From: Treponema sp. Marseille-Q4130
Lineage (GTDB): Bacteria; Spirochaetota; Spirochaetia; Treponematales; Treponemataceae
Direction: 5' to 3'
Assembly: GCF_014334325.1 (NCBI RefSeq)
Contig: NZ_JACSET010000001.1
Coordinates: 217,777 to 281,776 of the forward strand
Length of the DNA stretch: 64,000 nt
Below, piece by piece: positions 44,301-53,106 of this stretch (its first letter is position 1; the number at the start of each line of letters is the position of its first letter). A program made the translations under genes and the position numbers. The notes below the pieces were generated by a model. The model worked only from the letters and a program-made list of their open reading frames with translations, made no database searches and was not told the origin of the DNA.

Positions 44301-45385
44301 AAGCGAAATCGCTCGATGCCGACGATTGGACGGAAATGAGCGGGTATCTTCTCGACAAATTGTACGGGCCGCTTCCGCCCAAGGACGAATACCTTCGCAC
44401 GAAGATCGAAGACGTGCGCGATATGCTCGACCGTGCGGTGAACGCCGATCGGTCGAACCCCGTCGCCTTCTACAATCTTTCGCGCTACTTTGTGCAGATG
44501 CACGATTCGGAGCGTGCCCTCAGAATGCTCGAACACACGGTCAAATTGTTTGAAGAGAAGTCTCAAAATCTCCGCCGCCGCGACATCTACAAACAGATCG
44601 ATTCGTACCGCCTGCTCGGCGAGCAGTACGTTCTGGGCAAAGAATATTTGACGGCCGAAGAAAAATACACCGACGGGATTTCGCTGTACGAGAGGGAAAA
44701 GGCGAACAGCGGTTTTGCCGGAAACGAAGCCATCGGAAAACTCTATGCCGATTCAGGCGATATCGATTATTTTATCCGCGGCGATTACGAGGGCGCATAT
44801 AACGATTATCTTTCGGCGATCCGCACGCACTACGATACGGCATCCCTGCATTACCGCGTCGGTTTTATACAGTATTCCAAAAACGATTTGGACGGCGCGG
44901 TCGGCTCTTTTATCAAAGCGGGAGCCGAAAAGCCGGACGACGATCATTTGCTGCTTGCGATGGGCAATACGCTTTCACTCCGCGATTCGGACTATGCGGC
45001 TGAAGGCTACTACACGCAGCTCGTACGCAACCTCGACGACGAGTTCGCAAAAAAAGGACTCGCGTTTACGCAGACGAAAGCCGCCGAAGACGCGCTCACG
45101 GAACTCTACTTGAAGGCGGCGAATAATCTCGGCGTGACGCTTTTCCGTCTCGCCCGCCGTACGGGCAACAGCCGAATGAATGCCGATGCGATGGTACAGC
45201 TTTCCGTGTCGATGCGGGCGTGGGATGCACTCACGCGAAACGAAGCGACGATGGTGCGCCTTCCCGGCGGCAATCTGGCCGAACAGAATATGCGCTATAT
45301 GAGCCGTCCGATGCCGGATTACGAACCCGCGATTTATACGGATATTCCGAAGATTCTCACCGGTGAAAAGGAATTGACGCAATGA
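41399..45385 (+). CDS. Giant acidic TPR membrane protein, possible periplasmic flagellar collar component
   Basis: 1,328 residues. The first ~650 are low-complexity, acidic and Ser/Ala/Pro-rich (cytoplasmic or extended), with three repeats of DEISL (near 465-515). A conserved region follows (NTLTDAQYKKFLANLALYPL, about 665), then one membrane segment (about 764-786) and ~540 residues of helical TPR-like repeats (YKQGYALIKADEYPQSEALF, FKYARAYRERKQYLRAERMY). The one-TM/TPR layout resembles spirochaete periplasmic flagellar collar proteins (Borrelia BB0326/FlcB type) as I remember them; this is tentative. Upstream lies TTGTAA, 18 bp, TACAAT (-10 at 41378-41383) and GGGTGG before the ATG. The next gene overlaps its stop. 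Confidence 0.75.
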   Translation: MPGLSQLKKFNSDILALGNEVHERASRGEKPILIPFSKTIRDVDDSEDFVLGMPEVPEQTVPSQASSDAEDFSDITGTGKNDAASKENGETSSAAVPDLSDLLNPVIPSASAGEAEMPDLSEFADEAEQKIEEAEPEEVSIADMNLDDLLGDMSGVEAEASDVLPEEAASDVPSDEGGEPPRTSASNRNGGPSRTSAVLSDAFSLPSDDAFSSAVSDIPAHTDHAHTVPDLPSLDAFTLSPENDFSVPAPLVDEAPSERQVRSEHEAPSGHQTLSEHVLPSEDAGHLDTSSLAAPSPTQRSADQKTDEAPPPAVESSASDWADDFDTGGQAIDMNIEIPGDMPEGEIESAVQSAGKTALPEKDADRVSAFGKAPEEQKIVRASGADETSSDAGTDRTQSSASGTTVNGEPLSPLDGTPDSLELPDFDFSSMFNDDGLSPAADLSEEKKTSSGFYEAAPDTAFGPDEISLSGEGNEIAEKPLRQTTDEISLRDEGAENEGTMQRSGALSSSDEISLGGDAAEPSEETPSDMLAARLPQETFDPDTFDFDLDMGDGETDDGGTTARGETGAIGSDEKSGDTTSENADDEEKVPIEHFDTSEMEGLDFTVKEPEKSEADKTDFELGMHGDLGDFEIPGFSDTTEVKTDKSGRIKLPTPDFRGATEGEKPPKNTLTDAQYKKFLANLALYPLNVRLAVENLLVANEFTDDAQFEIVEKILNKAPARQVASTLEKMLDIAIPVPRDFERRTVAEYNAYKASFQYQLQNRIVPGIVLALLSAAAVFGLIIFTRNFIWRPLRANGLYKQGYALIKADEYPQSEALFNEAAGVQLQKKWLFKYARAYRERKQYLRAERMYRNILYYFNYDKEAGIEYARMECDDLANYEKAEEIARRSVLDYHINDADGILLLGDIFLEWATEKDPSKFEEARKQYASLVQLYGPTDQYLARMMRYFVRTDNLREVLQLKDRFYPKAKSLDADDWTEMSGYLLDKLYGPLPPKDEYLRTKIEDVRDMLDRAVNADRSNPVAFYNLSRYFVQMHDSERALRMLEHTVKLFEEKSQNLRRRDIYKQIDSYRLLGEQYVLGKEYLTAEEKYTDGISLYEREKANSGFAGNEAIGKLYADSGDIDYFIRGDYEGAYNDYLSAIRTHYDTASLHYRVGFIQYSKNDLDGAVGSFIKAGAEKPDDDHLLLAMGNTLSLRDSDYAAEGYYTQLVRNLDDEFAKKGLAFTQTKAAEDALTELYLKAANNLGVTLFRLARRTGNSRMNADAMVQLSVSMRAWDALTRNEATMVRLPGGNLAEQNMRYMSRPMPDYEPAIYTDIPKILTGEKELTQ

Positions 45386-46002
45386 GCGCCGACGAAAACA
45401 GAGCCGGCATACTGCAGGCACAATACAGAAACAGCATAAAAAAAGAACTCGTCCGAAAAACGATCCACATTTGCAGTGCGCTTATCCCCACTCTTTTGAC
45501 CTTTGCGTATTATCCTGTTATCGGCTGTCTTGCAGTCGTTCTTGTGCTCTACGTCGCGTCCGAAACGCTCAGAAAATGCGGCGTCTCCGTTCCCGTCGTA
45601 TCGCATATAACCGAAGTCGCCTCTCGAAAGCGCGATGAAAATAAATTCGTGCTCGGCCCCGTAACGCTCGTGCTCGGCATTATCGTTACCGTGCTTTTAT
45701 GGAAACCGGAAGCCGCCCGCATCGGCATCTATGCGCTCGCGTTCGGCGACGGGCTTGCGAGCCTCGGCGGAAAACTTTTCGGCCGCACGGTCATTCCGTT
45801 TACGCACGGAAAAACGGTCGCAGGAAGCCTCACGTGCTTTTTCGCGGTATTGTGCTCGTCGTTTTTTGTGTGCAAAAACGGATTCGTATCGCTTGTGCTG
45901 GCACTTTCCGCCATGGCGATAGAACTCGTTCCTCTCGGCGATTTCGATAACCTCGTCATCCCTGTTGCGATCGGCGGACTATCAACATTATTAATACGCT
46001 GA
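45382..46002 (+). CDS. Diacylglycerol/polyprenol (dolichol-kinase-like) kinase family membrane protein
   Basis: A 206-residue membrane protein with about six hydrophobic segments in the phosphatidate cytidylyltransferase-like/polyprenol kinase family: KKELVRKTIHICSALIPTLL at the start, RIGIYALAFGDGLASLGGKLFG with the conserved Asp-Gly, GKTVAGSLTCFF and ELVPLGDFDNLVIPVAIG. These enzymes phosphorylate lipid alcohols with CTP or ATP. Its ATG overlaps the TPR gene stop by four bases, so the two are translationally coupled, although no functional link is evident. Confidence 0.8.
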   Translation: MSADENRAGILQAQYRNSIKKELVRKTIHICSALIPTLLTFAYYPVIGCLAVVLVLYVASETLRKCGVSVPVVSHITEVASRKRDENKFVLGPVTLVLGIIVTVLLWKPEAARIGIYALAFGDGLASLGGKLFGRTVIPFTHGKTVAGSLTCFFAVLCSSFFVCKNGFVSLVLALSAMAIELVPLGDFDNLVIPVAIGGLSTLLIR

Positions 46003-46004
46003 TT

Positions 46005-46820
46005 CTATTGCCACAGGTATTTTCGGTGCAGACTTTTAAGGTATGCCGCAGTTCCCGCGAAAAGCAATATGCCGCCCCCAGCTGCCGCCGCGTATGACGT
46101 CGCATAGCACGAGAATTCGTATCCGAGTGCAAGAGATGCAAAGCCGAACAAGGATGCATCCTTCGTCCCGAGCGACCATGCGTTCATGAAAAGCGAAAAA
46201 ATCGCCGCGGCGAGGATGAGCGCGCGAATTACGATGAACGCTTGGCCGTTGCCCCATTTTATGCAAAAGTTCGGAAGTACGACTGCGGTGTTGAGCGGCA
46301 TCAGCATCGAGATCATAACGGAAAGCACAACGAGTATGACGAGGTTCCGCTCGACGTGCTGGCGCGCCTCCGTTCCGCTGAAAACCGCGCCGAACAGCAG
46401 CGCCGTCGGAGCGAGTGTCCTCGCAAAGAGAACGACTCTCCCTGTAAAAAGCAAAAAAGCCGAAAGCTCGTGCCACAGATTGAAAAGCGGTACGCACAGC
46501 CGCACCGTTTCCGCAAAACAGCCGATGAGAAACAGGGCGAAAAAAATCACTTCCGTCGACTGCGTTTTTTCAAATTCGACGTAGAGGTAGATAACGGCAA
46601 GCAGCGCATACAGCGCGAAGATAAAGAGCGAGGCGATTGTCGCGATAAACGAATAGCCTTTCGTATAAAAACCGGCGATGTGTTCGGCCGGAAAAACATC
46701 GGGGCGAGTGAGCGTACCCGAGTAGATCGAATATCCGAGCATCGCGGAAGCGCCTAAAAGAAATAGCGAAAAAACAATAATGAGAGCGAGAAAAAAATAA
46801 TTCCGCGTTTTAATAGTCAT
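46005..46820 (-). CDS. Hypothetical seven-helix membrane protein (Treponema-type)
   Basis: About 271 residues with seven hydrophobic segments and no recognised motif. The first segment is preceded by MTIKTRNYF. The start at 46820 is chosen because the helices begin right after it; an in-frame upstream start at 46880 would add an extension. No clear Shine-Dalgarno; TTTACT, 17 bp, TATCAT ends seven bases before the ATG, close to the leaderless pattern. It is convergent with the kinase gene (3 bp apart) and divergent from the exported protein at 46904. Function unknown. Confidence 0.72.
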   Translation of the reverse strand: MTIKTRNYFFLALIIVFSLFLLGASAMLGYSIYSGTLTRPDVFPAEHIAGFYTKGYSFIATIASLFIFALYALLAVIYLYVEFEKTQSTEVIFFALFLIGCFAETVRLCVPLFNLWHELSAFLLFTGRVVLFARTLAPTALLFGAVFSGTEARQHVERNLVILVVLSVMISMLMPLNTAVVLPNFCIKWGNGQAFIVIRALILAAAIFSLFMNAWSLGTKDASLFGFASLALGYEFSCYATSYAAAAGGGILLFAGTAAYLKSLHRKYLWQ

Positions 46821-46860
46821 AGAAACGATGATACCCGTAACGGAAATAATAGTAAAGGAC

Positions 46861-46880
46861 TTGTCGTGAAATTCCGACAA
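46861..46880. promoter_or_regulatory. Short dyad in the divergent promoter region
   Basis: TTGTCG and CGACAA separated by eight bases, followed directly by TATAAA, upstream of the DUF2259 gene (ATG at 46904, GGGAGG before it). Could be an operator. Confidence 0.35.
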
Positions 46881-46903
46881 TATAAAAAACGGGAGGATGT
46901 CGT

Positions 46904-47611
46904 ATGAAAAAAATTATTGCAGGCGGAGTGATTTTCGCACTGTGTCTATCTTTTGCGCTTGCCGGCGACGCTGCGGTTTTTGTCGATGCGGGATTTTCAT
47001 CCGACGGGTCGGTATACCTCTTCGGGCAGTACGGCAAAACCGACAAATCGTTTCGAGGCTGGGCGGAAATCTATACGGTCGATGTCGCAAAGAACGATTT
47101 TGTTAAGGGTGGCACATATAAAATACAACCGTCTTCCGTTACGGCGGGGAAATCGGGACGTGAAGTGTACGATTCTCTCGCGGCAAAAAGCTATTTAGAT
47201 ACGAAAAAATATAATTGCACACCCGCCTCTCCCGATCAGATACTCTACCTCTGCGTAGATGAAAGCAAAGACGGAAGGGATGAAATCGTTTTTAAAGACT
47301 TTGCCGGAAAACTCGGAAGCAAGTCGACATACCGCATACGGCTCATCCCGACGGTGAGCGGCGCGGGCGAAAACGCGAGATCGTCGTTTTACATTTTAAT
47401 GGAAAAGCTCGATGAAAACGGCAGCGTCGTAAGCCGGCAAAAAATCGGCTCACCCGATGTCGTCAGAAAAGGAGTCACGTCGTACAAGATAGAAAAAATA
47501 CTGTGCAATAAAAGCGGCGACGGCATCGTCTTTATCGTCGCGAAAACAATGGAAGATAAAACGGGAATACTCATCCGCTATATGGCGGAAACGGCAAAAC
47601 TCTCCGATTGA
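46904..47611 (+). CDS. Exported DUF2259-like protein
   Basis: 235 residues with a signal peptide (MKKIIAGGVIFALCLSFALA) and a mature part matching the predicted secreted DUF2259 family known mainly from spirochaetes: AVFVDAGFSSDGSVYLFGQY, GWAEIYTVDVAKNDFV and a C-terminal beta region (TSYKIEKILCNKSGDGIVFI). No enzyme motif. GGGAGG precedes the ATG by about seven bases. Role unknown; periplasmic by signal peptide. Confidence 0.78.
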   Translation: MKKIIAGGVIFALCLSFALAGDAAVFVDAGFSSDGSVYLFGQYGKTDKSFRGWAEIYTVDVAKNDFVKGGTYKIQPSSVTAGKSGREVYDSLAAKSYLDTKKYNCTPASPDQILYLCVDESKDGRDEIVFKDFAGKLGSKSTYRIRLIPTVSGAGENARSSFYILMEKLDENGSVVSRQKIGSPDVVRKGVTSYKIEKILCNKSGDGIVFIVAKTMEDKTGILIRYMAETAKLSD

Positions 47612-47664
47612 ATCCGGGTTTTGTTGAAAGCATCGGGCGAATCAATAAGCTCGATGCAGAGCGT

Positions 47665-47695
47665 CGGGAATGTAAAATCCCGTCCGAATAAAAGC
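47665..47695 (+). repeat. Dispersed repeat R4, partial inverted copy 4
   Basis: CGGGAATGTAAAATCCCG then TCCGAATAAAAGC, a diverged copy of the R4 core (CGGGG.ATTAAA.CC.TCCGCACGAATAAA), between the convergent DUF2259 and guaB genes. Confidence 0.5.
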
Positions 47696-47786
47696 TTGTG
47701 AACGCCGCATCGCATAAGCGTGAAACACATATCGCGCAAACATGAAGTGCGGCGCTTTTCGTTTATTCGGTCGATGTGTTTGCAGC

Positions 47787-49298
47787 TCAGTCGGCGCGGA
47801 TGCTTGCGTTTTTGACGATGACATCGTGCGCGGAACCTTCGCGAATCGACGCTTGGCTTACGAGCGTGATCTTCGCTTTTTGTTGCAGTTCGGGGATCGT
47901 GAGCGCACCGCAGTTGCACATCGTGTGGATCACTTTGCTCGTCGTCGTCTGTACGTTGTCGTGGAGGCTTCCGGCGTACGGAACGTAACTGTCGACGCCT
48001 TCTTCGAACGCCATCTTTTTTGCGCCGCCCAAATCGTAGCGCTGCCAGTTGCGCGCTCTGTTCGAGCCTTCACCCCAATATTCTTTAACGTAATTGCCGT
48101 TGACGATAAGCTTATGCGTCGGGCTTTCGTCGAATCTCGCAAAGTATCGGCCGAGCATGACGAAGTCCGCGCCCATCGCGAGCGCGAGCGTTATATGATA
48201 GTCGTGTACGATGCCGCCGTCCGAGCATATCGGAATATAAACGCCGGTTTTTTCGTACCACTCGTCGCGCGCTTTCGCCACTTCGATCGTCGCAGTCGCT
48301 TGTCCTCTTCCGATTCCTTTTTGTTCCCGCGTAATGCAGATGGAGCCGCCTCCGATCCCGACCTTAACAAAATCGGCGCCCGATTCGGCGAGAAAGTTAA
48401 AACCGTCTTTGTCGACGACGTTGCCGGCTCCGACTTTGACGCCGTCTCCCCATTTTTTGTGGATGTCTTTGAGCGCGCGTCGCTGCCATTCGGTAAACCC
48501 TTCGGAAGAATCGAGGCAGAGTACGTCGGCACCCGCATCCAAAAGAAGGGGCACGCGTTCCATATAATCGCGCGTATTGATACCGGCGCCGACCGTGTAG
48601 CGCTTTTGCGCGTCGTGAATTTCGAGCGGGTGCTCTTCGCGGTTTTCGATGTCTTTTCGGAATACGAGCGACTGCAGATTGCCGTTTTTATCGATGATCG
48701 GAAGCTGATTGATTTTGTGATCCCAAATCAAATCGTTCGCATCGTCGAGCGAAATGCCCGCTTCCGCTTTTATTAATTTTTCAAACGGTGTCATATAGTC
48801 GCGCACTTTCGCGCCGCTTTCACAGCGGTTGATGCGGAAATCTCTCTCGGTGATGATGCCTGCGAGCTTTCCGTTCGGGCTTCCGTCTTCGGTGACGGCG
48901 ACCGTCGAGTGTCCCGTTTTTGCGATGATGGCGGTGAGTTCTTCGAGCGTCTGATCCGGGCGAATGTTTGAATCCGACGGTACGAATCCCGCCTTGTACG
49001 ACTTGACGCGCGCGATCATCGCCGCCTGATCGGAGGGCGTCTGCGAACCGTAGATAAAGCTGATGCCGCCTTCCTGCGCGAGCGCGATCGCAAGCGTGTC
49101 GTTTGAGACCGACTGCATGACGGCGGACACCATCGGAATATTCATCGTGAGCGGACAGGCATCTCCGGCTTTTTTATTGTATTTGACGACGGGCGTGCGC
49201 AGCGACACGTTTGAGGGAATGCACGTTTCGGACGTGTAGCCGGGAATCAAAAGGTATTCGTCGAATGTATGCGAGGGTTCGTCAAAAAAATATGCCAT
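47787..49298 (-). CDS. guaB: IMP dehydrogenase
   Basis: About 503 residues with the IMPDH barrel: [20 protein letters not shown] at the start, a two-CBS insert ([20 protein letters not shown] and [20 protein letters not shown]), [16 protein letters not shown]-like catalytic sheet, [20 protein letters not shown] with the active-site Cys, and [24 protein letters not shown]. It makes XMP for guanine nucleotides. ATG 49298 with AAGGAG is preferred to an upstream frame. Divergent from purA, the first committed AMP step. Confidence 0.96.
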   Translation of the reverse strand: MAYFFDEPSHTFDEYLLIPGYTSETCIPSNVSLRTPVVKYNKKAGDACPLTMNIPMVSAVMQSVSNDTLAIALAQEGGISFIYGSQTPSDQAAMIARVKSYKAGFVPSDSNIRPDQTLEELTAIIAKTGHSTVAVTEDGSPNGKLAGIITERDFRINRCESGAKVRDYMTPFEKLIKAEAGISLDDANDLIWDHKINQLPIIDKNGNLQSLVFRKDIENREEHPLEIHDAQKRYTVGAGINTRDYMERVPLLLDAGADVLCLDSSEGFTEWQRRALKDIHKKWGDGVKVGAGNVVDKDGFNFLAESGADFVKVGIGGGSICITREQKGIGRGQATATIEVAKARDEWYEKTGVYIPICSDGGIVHDYHITLALAMGADFVMLGRYFARFDESPTHKLIVNGNYVKEYWGEGSNRARNWQRYDLGGAKKMAFEEGVDSYVPYAGSLHDNVQTTTSKVIHTMCNCGALTIPELQQKAKITLVSQASIREGSAHDVIVKNASIRAD

Positions 49299-49319
49299 GG
49301 AAACGCTCCTTGAAAAATC

Positions 49320-49348
49320 AGTATATGCCATATCGTTTGAACCGTCAA
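49320..49348 (-). promoter_or_regulatory. Promoter of guaB
   Basis: Minus strand TTGACG (49348-49343), a 17-bp spacer, TATACT (49325-49320). The predicted leader is about 15 nt and holds AAGGAG. Confidence 0.7.
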
Positions 49349-49366
49349 CAATTACAGTTGACCGGA

Positions 49367-49426
49367 ATTGAAGTTGTACAAAAATATTAGGTCTCCGCGA
49401 TATTGAAGTTGTAATTGAAGTTGTAC
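49367..49426 (+). repeat. Three direct repeats in the guaB-purA intergenic region
   Basis: ATTGAAGTTGTA(C) occurs at 49367, 49402 and 49414. The last two are back to back with a 12-bp pitch, and the third overlaps the purA -35. They look like binding sites for a regulator of purine synthesis. Confidence 0.7.
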
Positions 49427-49449
49427 GAATCGGAATCTTACGCTATACT
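49421..49449 (+). promoter_or_regulatory. Promoter of purA
   Basis: TTGTAC (49421-49426, inside the third direct repeat), a 17-bp spacer, TATACT (49444-49449), predicted leader about 40 nt. Confidence 0.65.
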
Positions 49450-49496
49450 GATGCAATCGGCGATACATACGGCCGGCGATACACGTGGAGGAAGCG

Positions 49497-50723
49497 ATGA
49501 ACATTGTTGTTATGGGTGCACAGTGGGGCGACGAAGGAAAGGGAAAGATAGTCGATTTTCTTGCGCAGGATGCGAAATACATCGTGCGTTTTGCAGGCGG
49601 CGCGAATGCCGGTCATACGATTGTCGTCGACGGAAAAAAATACGCGCTGCACCAAGTGCCGTCCGGTATTTTATATCCCGATAAATCGGTATTTCTCGGC
49701 TCGGGTATGGTAATCGACCCCGAAGCGCTCTTTACGGAACTGCAGATGCTCACTGACAACGGTGTTTCGTGGGAAGGCCGCGTGTTCATCTCAGACCGCG
49801 CGCACATCGTTTTGCCCGCGTACCGCAGAATGGACAAAGAACGCGATGCCGCCCGCAAGCGTCCGATCGGAACGACGGGGCGGGGCATCGGAACTTCGTA
49901 TTCGCAAAAATCCGAACGCGACGGAATCAGGCTCGCCGATTTGGATTGGAAAGAAAAGATGGCCGACCTCGATGCCGAAGACAAGCAATTCATCGATACG
50001 TATGCATCCCGCCTCATGGCGATGCGCGTCGATATCGCTGCAAAGCTGTGGGAATACCGCAAAGAAAATATTTTATTCGAAGGTGCGCAAGGCGCCATGC
50101 TCGATTTGGACAGCGGAACGTATCCGTATGTAAGTTCCGGTGCATCCTGTTCGGCGGGCGCGGCTTTGGGATCGGGGATCGGACCGCGCTCCCTCGACAG
50201 AGTGTACGGCGTTTTTAAAGCTTACGAAACGCGTGTCGGAAACGGTCCCATGCCGAGCGAGTTCAACAACGACACCGAAAGCGAACTCTGCGATTACGTG
50301 CGCACGACCGGAAACGAATTCGGAGTTACGACGGGGCGGCCGCGCAGGTGCGGTTATCTCGATTTGGTTGCGCTCCGCTATGCATGCCGCGTCAATTCGA
50401 TCGATTCGCTCGTTTTGACGCACCTCGACATCTACGACGAAATGGAATCGATTGAAGCCTGTGTCGCATACGATATCGGCGGAAAAACGGTTACGGATTT
50501 TCCGGCGAGCATTCCCGCACTCAATGCGGCGCGTCCGGTGCTGAAAAAATTTGACGGTTGGAAAAGCGACCTCCGCCGGTGCGGCTCTTATGAAAAGATG
50601 CCGGCGACCGCGAAGGCTTATGTGGAATTTATCGAAACCTTTACCGAAACGCCCGTCGGCATCGTATCCGTCGGGCAAGACAGGAACGAAACCTATCTCC
50701 GCATACAGCCGTGGAAAAAATAA
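49497..50723 (+). CDS. purA: Adenylosuccinate synthetase
   Basis: 408 residues. MNIVVMGAQWGDEGKGKIVD at the start is the PurA signature, with GANAGHTI, KRPIGTTGRGIGTSYSQK, the GAQGAMLDLDSGTYPYVSS segment and TGRPRRCGYLDLVALRYA all present. It joins IMP and aspartate with GTP on the way to AMP. The ATG at 49497 is preferred because GTGGAGGA ends four to five bases upstream; a longer frame from 49485 starts inside the ribosome binding site. Confidence 0.97.
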   Translation: MNIVVMGAQWGDEGKGKIVDFLAQDAKYIVRFAGGANAGHTIVVDGKKYALHQVPSGILYPDKSVFLGSGMVIDPEALFTELQMLTDNGVSWEGRVFISDRAHIVLPAYRRMDKERDAARKRPIGTTGRGIGTSYSQKSERDGIRLADLDWKEKMADLDAEDKQFIDTYASRLMAMRVDIAAKLWEYRKENILFEGAQGAMLDLDSGTYPYVSSGASCSAGAALGSGIGPRSLDRVYGVFKAYETRVGNGPMPSEFNNDTESELCDYVRTTGNEFGVTTGRPRRCGYLDLVALRYACRVNSIDSLVLTHLDIYDEMESIEACVAYDIGGKTVTDFPASIPALNAARPVLKKFDGWKSDLRRCGSYEKMPATAKAYVEFIETFTETPVGIVSVGQDRNETYLRIQPWKK

Positions 50724-50797
50724 CGGTTGTTCGTACGCCGAGCCGCTGAAATAGTGCGTCGAGTCGCTCAAAACTTCGGGCTTACGCACTCCGGCGA

Positions 50798-51406
50798 TTA
50801 TGATTCCGCCGTTACCGTTTTTTCGATTTCGGCAAAAAGGGAAGCGTAGTCGACGGCGTCGTAATCGGTTACGTCGACGGTGAACACATCTCCGATTTCG
50901 ATGCGGTAATTTTTCCGTTCGCAGGCTGCGACGAAACTTTCAAAATCCGGTTCGGGAATGACGTCTTCCGGTTTGACGGGGACGCCTTTGTGATACGCGC
51001 GCAAAAGGTGTCCCGGATTCCGCGGTTCATGTACGTCGCGGTGCACGGCGCGTTCGTACAGCGCGCGCCAGTCGCCCGTAAGGCGGATCGTCGCAGCTTT
51101 GTATCCGAGCGATGAAACCATATCGCAGAGCTTTTGTTCGTGTATTTTATTGAAGGGATATTCGATGAGGATATTTTTTTTCGTCCGCATCGTGTCTTCC
51201 AAAAGCGTATAAAACGCCGCGATCGACATATCGTTGACGCGCTGCTTTTCTTCCATGTTGTCGAAACCGTACTCATCGAAATAGCGCTCTTTGATCGTGT
51301 CGTATGCGAGCACCGTGAGTGCCGGAAAATAATTTTTGACACGTGCTGCAAAATGCGTTTTACCGCATCCCGGCGGACCGGTTATGATAAGGAGAAAGGG
51401 AGACAT
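50798..51406 (-). CDS. P-loop kinase-like protein (zeta-toxin/AAA type)
   Basis: About 202 residues with Walker A GPPGCGKTH near the N-terminus and the general layout of P-loop small-molecule kinases (LIITGPPGCGKTHFAARV, then VLAYDTIKERYFDEYGF and EYPFNKIHEQKL). Sequence and length resemble zeta-toxin-like or chloramphenicol-kinase-like proteins but no named family is certain. It is directly downstream of the SIS isomerase (stop and start overlap by a few bases), and so belongs to the ABC operon. A sugar or heptose kinase role is inferred from context only. Confidence 0.7.
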   Translation of the reverse strand: MSPFLLIITGPPGCGKTHFAARVKNYFPALTVLAYDTIKERYFDEYGFDNMEEKQRVNDMSIAAFYTLLEDTMRTKKNILIEYPFNKIHEQKLCDMVSSLGYKAATIRLTGDWRALYERAVHRDVHEPRNPGHLLRAYHKGVPVKPEDVIPEPDFESFVAACERKNYRIEIGDVFTVDVTDYDAVDYASLFAEIEKTVTAES

Positions 51407-51408
51407 CA

Positions 51409-51987
51409 CTACTTGTCCTTGATGCCGAATATGCGGTTTATGACGTTCATCAATAGATGATTGAGTATCATGTGCATGTCTTCGACGATCTGCATATTGT
51501 GCACGGCGACGTGAAAGACCGCGTCCGCCGTTTGTTTGAGTTTTCCGCCGTCGTAGCCGCAGATACCGAGCGTTTTGACATGCTGGTCTTTTGCGTACTC
51601 GATCGCATATAAAACATTTTTACTGTTGCCGCTGCCGCTGATACCGATGACGAGGTCATTCGGCTTGAGTTTGTTTTTGAGTTGGAAACGGAATACTTCG
51701 TCGTAGCTGATATCGTTCGCGATCGCCATAAGCGTCGCGATATTGTCGTTGAGACAGATCACGCGGAATTTTTTTTCGACATATTCGGAAATGCCCTTAT
51801 TAAAATCGTTCGCCATGTGCGAAGCGGTACTTGCACTGCCGCCGTTGCCGAATACATAAATCATTCCTTCGCGATTATACGCTTCCATAAACAGATCGAG
51901 TACGCGCTCTATGTCGCCGACGCTCAAATCTTCGAGCGTCTTTTTTTCCAGTGCGATATAATCGTCGATGTATGTTGTCGTATTCAT
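51409..51987 (-). CDS. GmhA-like SIS-domain sugar-phosphate isomerase
   Basis: 192 residues with one SIS domain: YVFGNGGSASTASHMANDF (sugar-phosphate binding, GmhA-type GNGGSA), CLNDNIATLMAIANDISYDE, GISGSGNSKNVLYAI and a metal-site-like end (QIVEDMHMILNHL). GmhA His61 and His180 equivalents look kept, while the usual Glu65 and Gln172 appear as Asp and Glu. It could isomerise sedoheptulose-7-phosphate or a related ketose phosphate. Start 51987 follows GAGGAAGA. In operon with the ABC transporter upstream and the kinase downstream. Confidence 0.82.
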   Translation of the reverse strand: MNTTTYIDDYIALEKKTLEDLSVGDIERVLDLFMEAYNREGMIYVFGNGGSASTASHMANDFNKGISEYVEKKFRVICLNDNIATLMAIANDISYDEVFRFQLKNKLKPNDLVIGISGSGNSKNVLYAIEYAKDQHVKTLGICGYDGGKLKQTADAVFHVAVHNMQIVEDMHMILNHLLMNVINRIFGIKDK

Positions 51988-52001
51988 AATATCTTCCTCA
52001 A

Positions 52002-53081
52002 TCAAATCGCATGAATGTCGGTCGTGTCGATCGAGAGGTAGGCTTTTTCGCCGGCATCTTTGATGTTTTTATTTTTCGGATTGTTTTCGTGTACGATGAA
52101 ATTTTGCCCTGCGATGTTCAACTCGTACAGTTGATATTCTCCCATAAACATCGACACGGTGACCTCCGCTTCAAAGGTACCGCTCTCGCATACCGAACAC
52201 GCTTCAGGCCGCACGATGAGCGTACAGGTATCTCCCGGCGAATATTGCTTATGCGTCGGAATGCGATCGAGCCGTTTCCCGTAAAGAACGACGGAAACGG
52301 TTCCGTCTTCGGAGACGCTTTGTACCGTTGCGCGGAGGATATTTGCCGTTCCGATGAAATTTGCCGTAAATTCGCTGTTCGGATGATAATAGATTTCGCG
52401 CGGATTACCCACCTGTTCGATTTTTCCGTTATTGAGAATCACGATTTTATCCGACATGCTCATCGCTTCGGCTTGATCGTGGGTAACATAGATTGCCGTA
52501 ATGCCGACGGTACGCTGAATTTTTCTGATTTCGGTGCGCATTTGAATACGAAGCTTTGCGTCAAGGTTCGAAAGCGGTTCGTCGAAGAGCAGAACGTCGG
52601 GTTCCATGACAAGAGCGCGCGCGAGAGCGATACGCTGCTGCTGCCCGCCGGAGAGCTCGTTCGTGTGCCTGTTTTCCAATCCGGTCAAGCCGATCATCTT
52701 TAAAATAGAGCCGACCTTTTGAGCGATGACATCGTTTGCAAGCCCCTTGATGCGTAAGCCGTATGCGATGTTGTCGTACACGTTGTAGTTCGGAAAGAGC
52801 GCGTAGGTTTGGAACACCATAGCGGTATTGCGTTTATTCGGCGGCAGATTTTTTATCGATTTGCCGTCGAGGAAGATGTCTCCGCCGCTCGGCTTATCGA
52901 AGCCCGCAATCATTCTGAGCGTCGTCGTTTTGCCGCAGCCTGACGGGCCGAGCAGAGTGACGAATTCGCCCGGCTGTATCGTAAGGGAGATATTGTCGAC
53001 GGCGACAAATTTTTTTCTGCCCGTTCCCCTGTCCGTGTATATTTTTGATAAATTTTGTAAAGTGACGCTTTTTGAACCCAT
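52002..53081 (-). CDS. Fbp/Afu-type ABC transporter ATP-binding protein
   Basis: 359 residues: Walker A GPSGCGKTT, Q-loop VFQTYALFPNYNVYDN, signature LSGGQQQR, Walker B VLLFDEPLSNLDAKL, switch VTHDQAEAMSMSDK, and a TOBE-type C-terminus (TCTLIVRPEACSVCESG). Third gene of the second transporter in the window. About 25 bp separates it from the permease, and the SIS gene follows closely. Confidence 0.94.
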   Translation of the reverse strand: MGSKSVTLQNLSKIYTDRGTGRKKFVAVDNISLTIQPGEFVTLLGPSGCGKTTTLRMIAGFDKPSGGDIFLDGKSIKNLPPNKRNTAMVFQTYALFPNYNVYDNIAYGLRIKGLANDVIAQKVGSILKMIGLTGLENRHTNELSGGQQQRIALARALVMEPDVLLFDEPLSNLDAKLRIQMRTEIRKIQRTVGITAIYVTHDQAEAMSMSDKIVILNNGKIEQVGNPREIYYHPNSEFTANFIGTANILRATVQSVSEDGTVSVVLYGKRLDRIPTHKQYSPGDTCTLIVRPEACSVCESGTFEAEVTVSMFMGEYQLYELNIAGQNFIVHENNPKNKNIKDAGEKAYLSIDTTDIHAI

Positions 53082-53106
53082 CGTTTTTCCTCTTTCTATT
53101 TAATCG

